From: Loxodes magnus | Lineage: Eukaryota; Ciliophora; Karyorelictea; Loxodida; Loxodidae | Assembly: GCA_946699065.1 (NCBI GenBank) | Contig: CAMPDV010000233.1 | Coordinates: 124,001-188,000 of the forward strand | Direction: 5' to 3' | DNA: 64,000 nucleotides | In this document: one piece after another, positions 57,735 to 64,000 of the stretch | Layout: each line of letters begins with the position of its first letter | How positions within the stretch are numbered: position 1 is the stretch's first letter | Notes under the pieces: model-generated | Database searches by the model: none | Seen by the model: only the letters and a program-made list of their open reading frames with translations | Told to the model about the DNA's origin: nothing | Position numbers and translations under genes: made by a program

Positions 57735-58368
57735 ATTTAGTGAACTTGGAGGACTTTCAACCTCGTGTTCACAGGACCAGTTTGATAATCTGGCTGGAAC
57801 CAGCTCCCTTCAGAACTCTTTCTTCAGTCACCTTGGATTGTGTACCACTTCAGTTTGTAGATTTTACCTCCTGACGGATAAAATTAGTTACAGAATTCTC
57901 GTCTAATCTTATCCTAATTCTAGTACTATTATTTTTCTTATTATTTTCTATTCCAGTACTATTATTTAATTAATTTCAATTTCTAACATTGTCTATATTT
58001 ATGTCCAGTTTGTTTGCATACATAGCATCTTGGTTTATTCCTAATTCATTTCTTGTCTGAACTCCTCGGTAAATTAGTAGCTCCTTCTATGTCTATTGTA
58101 TCTCGAATTGTCCTAACTTTGAATTCCTACTACTGTTGCTACTTGCTGTTCTCTTCAAGCACAGCTTTTCTCTGCTGCAGAATCCCATTTCCCTGAAGAA
58201 AGTGTTTTGCTCTCGATTGTAGACTTCCCAGAAGCTTTTTTTCCATTTCTTGAGCTCAGTAACTTGATTTTTTAGAGCTCTATTCTCTAATCGTAGCCTC
58301 TTTACTTCCTCCTTCAGGTCAGAGAATGCGACTAAAATTTATGCCTGTTCTTCCTGGAACTGAGGCAT
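57735..58368 (-). CDS. Gag-like ORF: coiled coil plus CCHC zinc knuckle (copy B)
   Basis: Copy of 3545-4174 with the same start (ATG 58368), coiled coil and zinc knuckle, again 341 bases apart and therefore out of frame. The conserved offset in two diverging copies suggests a real intron or frameshift, or that the break preceded the duplication. The C-terminal part has a slightly different Trp-rich end with W-F-Q-P. Confidence 0.55.
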
Positions 58369-58965
58369 CGCAAACAACTTTCTTTATTTAATTAATCTTT
58401 ATATGATATAAGTAATATTAAAAATAATATTTAATTATTTTAAATTAATTTTATAATCAATTAAATATCTTCAATTTAGATAACTTTAAATTTAATTAAA
58501 TTAAAATGATAAAAATTATTAAGAAGAACATTTTTATTTTATTAATTAATCTTATGATTAAAAAATTTTACTTAAGTAGTTTGAAAATAAATTGACAATT
58601 TATAAATAAATATAGATTATTTAAATAAGTATTAAGAAAGAAACTACAGAGAATTATTAATTTGTAAGTTTCTTGAATTATTTTTATAAATATTTAATTT
58701 TAAAATTATTTTTTATTTCTCTAATAAATAATTTTTTAAATATTTAATTCAATTTATAAAAATAGCCATCAATTTTGTATAATTTGTAAAGCTTTTTTAA
58801 ATCTGCATACCTGTAGGTATTTCTTTTTAATTAATTATATTTTAGTTATTTAACAAATTTAAAGAAACAAAATTTCCTTATAGTAATAAAGTAAAAATTA
58901 GTTTTTAATAGTAGATTTTTTAATTTAATCAAATAAATTAAAATAAATTAATAAAGATGATTATA

Positions 58966-59350
58966 GAGTGCGCAGCAAAAAGTTGGCTCGCAGCTCTTTT
59001 ATTAATATTAATTAAAAAAATGTTCTCATATTTCTTATTTAGTAGTCCAATGAGTCATGTCAGCTTCTCGAATGGGGAAACTGCTTAATAAAAATTATTC
59101 TTGAATTTTAATCCAAATGCACCAGTTTCTTGAATAAGATAGAAATAAAAATTAATAGTTAAGTTATTAGTATCTCTTCAGTCAAACTTTCATGCTGCTA
59201 GCGATAACTCTTGGGCAAGTTAGTCTTATCTCTTCCGAGCTTGTCCACCCTTTATCTTGGGGTATCTTGTGACAGAATATTTCCAATGCAGTATACACTG
59301 CACCAGATTACCTATTAGCTCTCTGACCGCGTTACATCCAAATATTAACT
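58966..59350 (-). repeat. SINE-like element, family 1 (copy B)
   Basis: Copy of 4772-5160 in the duplication. One stem base differs (GGCTCGC against GGTTCGC), giving a stronger pairing here. Confidence 0.7.
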
Positions 59351-59677
59351 TTTATAATATAGTTAAGGCAAAATTCTCTATTTGTCTATTAATTTATCAT
59401 AAAATTATTTTTTATAAAAGAGAGTTTAATTTAAATATTATTAAAATGAATGATAATATATTTGTTATTTTAAAATTAGGAAATATTTGATTATCAATGA
59501 TATGATTTCTATAAATATTATTTACATTTTATCTTATTTATCTTAAGAACTAAATAATGTGATTATAAAACTAAATATGATGTTCAATTATTTATCTTAA
59601 TTAAATTTAGTTATGATTATTCTTATATAATTATAATTCTAAAAATTAGCTTTTCAAATTATATTAAATAGTTAAAT

Positions 59678-59691
59678 AAAGTTAATAAGTA
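59678..59691. other. Empty target site for insertion 1
   Basis: A single AAAGTTAATAAGTA in copy B, at the exact point where copy A has two copies flanking the 840-base element. It shows the pre-insertion state. Confidence 0.9.
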
Positions 59692-59979
59692 ATTTAAGAA
59701 TAATGAGATAAAAAGTTAAAATGATTATATTGTGAAATATAAAGTCTCAGATTTACTTTTTAATTAATTTATTGTATTTTATTGTTAATTTATTATTTTA
59801 CTATGGATTTTTATTTATATGGGTGATATAATTTGTGCTAATATCTTTAATGATATTTAAGTAATTATTATTTAATTACTTTTAACTATAAGAGTTAGGA
59901 CTATCTTTATTTAGAGGAATGTTTCCTCAAATTAAAGACGATAAAATATTTTATTATTCTCTGATTTATTGTAAATGTC

Positions 59980-60842
59980 TTAATCTGAGTTAATTTCAAA
60001 CAGAGATTATTTTTCTTTTTCTTTAATAAGTTCATAGAATTGTTCAACCATCTTCTTATAATTTTTATCCAGTTTATCAAAATAAATTCTAAGTTCATCT
60101 TTGTCCTTTTGAAGCTATTTATTTTTTGACTTTTAATAACTTAGATCCTGTTTGAGTAATATCACATTTGGATAAACTAATACCATTTTCTTTCTATAAT
60201 TCCTCTAAAGCAGTTATACTATAGCCTCCTCAATTTTCCAAATTATTTTTTGTGCTGCTCAATCACTCTTTTTCATTTTAGACACTATCTCCATAGATGT
60301 CCAGTCTTTAAAGCACTAGCAATGTTTTTTAAGGGCTGAAAGTAAAATTTTTATTGTATTAGAATTTTTTGTACAATATCCATCTTATCTGCTTGAGGTT
60401 AGTTTTTTTTATTAGTAATTGAACTTCTTCTTTCATTTTCTGCGGATTTACTGCAAGGTCTTTTCTATTAGTATAAATTTTTTAGTAAAAGCTAAATTAG
60501 AAGCTAAACTTAACTTATCAAGCCTTTAAATTCCTTTTTTATCTTACATAAGAAGCAAAAAAATTCTAGTTTTCCACCTTTAAAATCTATATTTCTGTAT
60601 TAATCTGCTAAATTAAGGAAAAAAGAAAAATAACTTCTTGCTCATGAGATTTCTCAAACTTTTTATCTTGCTAGGAAAAATTTTTTCCAATCCTTAAAAG
60701 GAGTAAGTTTATCTTTTTTTATTATTGGTTCTTGCTTGTTAATTGAAACTTTCGATTGACTTAAAAAAATGGATGATTTCTAAATATCGCAGAATTATAA
60801 TCTTGACGACTCTTCTTCATCTAAAAATAAAGAAGCTGCCAT
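59980..60842 (-). CDS. Coiled-coil protein gene, frame unresolved (copy B)
   Basis: Copy of 6600-7508 with the same ATG (60842) and acidic head. Most differences from copy A are substitutions rather than indels. The same frame switch after about 70 codons is needed, which would fit an intron. Function unknown. Confidence 0.4.
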
Positions 60843-61187
60843 CTTATGAAATGAGCATAGGCAGATGCTCGACTACTTTCTAAAAAGTGACCCTAATTCA
60901 TTTCAATTCAAATCCGCAAAGAAGATAATTAACTTGTTAAGAGCTTTACTAAATATCTGTAGTTAATCTCCAGTTAACAAGTTCCTTCGTATTCCGTTAC
61001 AATTACTTCGAAATTCCCTAAAAAGTGGAAATTAACTATCAAGAATTCTAAAGATTGAGAAATATACTTATAGATAAAAAAATAGTTTGGTACCTCAGTC
61101 TCACCAATCGTATCAAAAATATCCTTTTTATAGTAAGATACTTTGGATATTATATTATCTAACCAGTTTTAAGCAGGAAATAATACT

Positions 61188-62864
61188 ATGGATATTTAAG
61201 ATACTCTTTTAATTAAAAAATAAAATGAAACGCTTTTGAATGAAGTAAAAAAGCTTCAGACATAAATAAAAAACTTAAAAGATAATAACATTTCTTTAGA
61301 TAAATAAATAAATATTCTTGCACAAATTAATAAAAACAATTAAGACATGATAAACTCTTATGAAGCAACCTATGAGCAGTACAAGATTTATATAAATAAA
61401 ATTAATAAGAAAATTAAGGATATCAAATAATTTATATTATATCATACTTAATAGTTACTTTAAGAAGTTTATAAATAAAGGAATAATACTAGAGAGATGG
61501 AAATTTAAACAGAATTTTTAAACTAATAATTTGAATAAACTTATTTTAATCAATAAATGACTTAAACTGAGTTAGTTGAAAATCATAAATCGATATAAAC
61601 AAATTTGTAATTAAATGAAATATTTACTTATTAATAAATGAACTATCTGCAATGTTTAATTGAGTTATATTAATATCAACAATAATAATCAGACCAAATA
61701 TAATGAGAACTTTAATAAGTTTATTAGCTAAAGAATAAGACTGAAGTCGAATTAAAAAATTAGTAATTTGAAAATCAATAATACAATAAACAGTGCTAGG
61801 AGTTATAAAATTAAATCTTATTTTTTAGTTAAGAATTAGAGAATCAATAACACTATAATTCTGAACAGATCAGGATATTACAAGCACAGCAGTAATAAAA
61901 AGAATAAATCCTGTAAGGATTTTTAACATAAAAATAAAATGAAATTGAAAACATAACAAGCTTTTATACTAAGCAACTATAAAAATATTAAAATATATAT
62001 TTTGAAATGTAAACATAAACAGAAACAAATTAAACCAAAATTAATTAAACTTAAACAGATGTTATAGGATAGGATAAGCAAATTTAAGTAAAAATCCAGT
62101 GTTTAGATATATCATCTAACACAATAAAAGTTGATCAATTAGACCAATTTTGCCAAGTGAATTTGTAAGAAAAGAATTACATAAAACTCTAGTAATCCTA
62201 TCACTAGTTAAATATAGATTTCGTATGTAACAATTAAAAGTAAGAGGAAAATCTGAGAAAATAATAAGAAATTAATAAAATGTTAATGAATGGATTATTT
62301 AGCCTTAAAGCTAAAAATTAATCAAAAGATTAATAGAACTAGACAGATTTCAATAAAATTGAAAACTAAAATTGTTCTGTTGCTAAAAAATCAAACCCTC
62401 TTAAAAGAAAATAGGAAAAAGATTATATTTATATTCCAGTAGCTAAACGTAGTATTAAATATAGAGATCAAAAAGAAAGTGAAAAAATAATGCAATCCTT
62501 AAATTTTAAATCGCTTTTACTCAAGGAATTTATATTATAGGGTTCTTGAAGAAAAACACAGTATGAAATGAGTAATATTTAAGGCAGGTATGTGACAATA
62601 AATTAAGAATTAACCTTTGGAACTATTGATAGTATTAAAAAAACCAAAATATTTGTGAATCAAAATCTGTTATAAAAATATAATAAATAAGTAATTTTTA
62701 TAATTATCTAATTCTTTCATCAGCATCCGGAATATGGAAAAAAATTTGTAAATGTTGATTATGATTAACAAGGGAATAAAAATATTTGTATTTACGAAAA
62801 TGGACCTCCAGCTGGATCAAAAGAAAGTAATAAAGATAATAATTAATATTAATATTAATATTGA
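61188..62864 (+). CDS. LINE ORF1, intact Gln-rich coiled-coil protein (copy B)
   Basis: ATG 61188 to TGA 62862-62864 gives 558 codons in one frame. Features are an N-terminal Leu/Lys heptad region, a very Gln-rich middle (most Gln from TAA/TAG) and a basic stretch with K-R-K near residue 410. The C-terminal part contains H-P-E-Y-G-K-K-F-V and Y-E-N-G-P-P-A-G-S, then a Gln-Tyr repeat just before the stop. Two internal TGAs are best read as Trp. ORF2 begins in the -1 frame and its codons overlap the ORF1 stop (TTGA at 62861-62864), suggesting -1 frameshifting or reinitiation. Probably the nucleoprotein component of the LINE. Confidence 0.7.
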
Positions 62865-64000
62865 ATCGAATCAAGATTGGACACACTAACATTAATGGAA
62901 TAGCAGGAAAACAGTTAATGATTGGAGAATTTATCAAAAGTAATGACATAGACATCTTCTCAATTAATGAAACATGGCAAAAGTAAGATTTTCCTCCTTT
63001 ACTAATAAAAAGATATAGGACATAATTTAGAAATGCAGATAAAGGAGGAGGTGTGTAAGCTTGATTATTAGAGATGAAATAAATAGTACAGAATCTAGAG
63101 TAAATATAGAAACCTAAAATCGATTTGTTTCAGTCAAAATGGAAAATATATTAATCACATCTTGCTATATGCCTGACAATAATAAAAGTAGTCTTATTAA
63201 AGATTAAGCTTATGATTATATTAATACATATATTGGATAATTTCCAAATAATCCTCATATATTGATAGGAGACTTCAATGCTCTATTATAAAATTACGGA
63301 AATAATACTTAAAATGATTATGACAACACATCTAGATTTTAAGAATTCTTGCAATAAAATGATCTTCAAATAGTTAATAATACGATTAGTAATACATGCA
63401 TACACAAAGGAACGGGAAAATTGTACTGTAATGACTATATTTTAATTAGTAGTAATTTAAATAATAATTAATTTGTAAATTTTTAGGTTCACAATGGCTG
63501 CTTAAAAACTGATCACATTCCAATTACAGTTAACTTTTTGTTTAATACAAAATATTATGATAATGAAAAAATAATTTAGAGAAAATATAAAATTAATCGT
63601 TTGTAAGATCCAATTGATAGATAAAGATATTAACAATCATTTATACAAACTTGTAATTATTACTTTCAAATAGATAGAAATAATTTAGAGGAATAGTACA
63701 TGTACATAGCAGAAATATTCAAGAAAACGCAGATTCAGTACTAGGATCATTTATTCCTGATCTTAAATACAACAAACTTCCTCAAGATCTTGCAAGAAAG
63801 TATATAGATGCGAAAAGAGCTAACTAAGAGTATAAAGAAACGCAAATTTATTTTGGAAGAATTAATTAAAGAGTCCTTAATCTTCAGAAATCAGCTAATA
63901 AACTTTGAAATAAATATAAATATCATCTATGAAAATGGTTAAAAGATAAAGCAAAGAAGAAATTTCTAAATCTTAATGAAGAACCAAAAATTATGTTTTA
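62862..64000 (+). pseudogene. LINE ORF2, endonuclease start, cut by window edge (copy B)
   Basis: In the -1 frame relative to ORF1 the reading has I-G-H-T-N-I-N-G, then D-I-F-S-I-N-E-T-W, N-A-D-K-G-G-G-V, C-Y-M-P-D-N and L-I-G-D-F-N-A. These are the successive active-site motifs of the AP-like endonuclease of LINEs. The N-E-T-W Trp is TGG (62975-62977), where copy A has TGA. Two extra bases in GGTGTGTAAGC near 63052 shift the frame inside the G-G-G-V motif, so this copy is probably inactive too. The reverse transcriptase lies beyond the window. Confidence 0.7.

Larger units (their letters stand above)
54201..64000. repeat. Long direct duplication, copy B (runs off the window)
   Basis: Second copy of the segment at 1-11511. 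It lacks both ~840-bp insertions and so preserves their empty target sites (59678-59691 and about 62625-62640). LINE ORF1 is unbroken here, while copy A has a one-base loss near 7972 and an insertion. The duplicated sequence starts at or before 54201, directly after AT-rich spacer, and continues past 64000. Confidence 0.95.

Noticed and set aside
1..64000. CRISPR arrays, bacterial operons, Shine-Dalgarno sites, rRNA genes
   Set aside because: None seen. The code, the intron-like structures and the retrotransposons show nuclear eukaryotic DNA.

Overview
The window is extremely AT-rich nuclear DNA (roughly four fifths A+T by eye). Its genes only read through if TAA and TAG mean Gln and TGA means Trp. 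The clearest case is a 512-codon SK-type potassium channel at 50028-51566 (minus). It uses TGA at five Trp positions, TAA/TAG throughout for Gln, and TGA again as its terminator. A small ML-domain gene at 18533-19006 ends with two TGA codons, and a Kelch-like gene uses TGA for Trp inside. This three-way reassignment with UGA also as stop is the code of karyorelict ciliates (e.g. Loxodes) and, in similar form, Condylostoma. The organism is therefore inferred to be a ciliate of that kind. Tetrahymena, Paramecium and Stentor codes do not fit. I cannot tell from sequence alone whether this is germline or somatic DNA.

Layout. 1-11511 is copy A and 54201-64000 is copy B of a long direct duplication 54.2 kb apart. 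It contains a tRNA-Leu, a broken membrane-protein gene, a zinc-knuckle ORF, a SINE, a coiled-coil gene and an APE-type LINE (ORF1 plus ORF2). Copy A carries two extra ~840-bp insertions with 14-bp target-site duplications, and copy B keeps the empty sites. The rest of the LINE reverse transcriptase follows to about 13960, then several small gag-like ORFs to 16425. 16.4-25.4 kb holds host-type genes (ML/NPC2-like, an unresolved ORF, Kelch-like) in AT-rich spacer, plus one gag-like element. 25.4-29.3 kb is a nest of SINEs, a decayed LINE and gag-like remnants. 30-43.7 kb holds GC-richer structured-RNA candidates, a receptor-like gene with a type-1 periplasmic-binding fold and a multi-pass membrane region, and a tRNA-Leu(UAG). 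50-51.6 kb is the SK channel. 53.0-53.9 kb is another gag-like element.

Most interesting system: a set of short retroposon-like units that carry only a gag-like protein (coiled coil, CCHC zinc knuckle, conserved C-terminal G-I-F/Y-K/R-x-x-L-F motif; two copies are exactly 256 codons). They have two hairpins at the 3' end, a short A/T repeat tail and 14-bp target-site duplications. They encode no reverse transcriptase and are presumably moved in trans by the neighbouring APE-type LINE. Because no triplet is an unconditional stop, every frame looks open. I therefore accepted a reading frame only when it showed recognisable motifs, a consistent length or conserved composition, and I say where the frame is unresolved.
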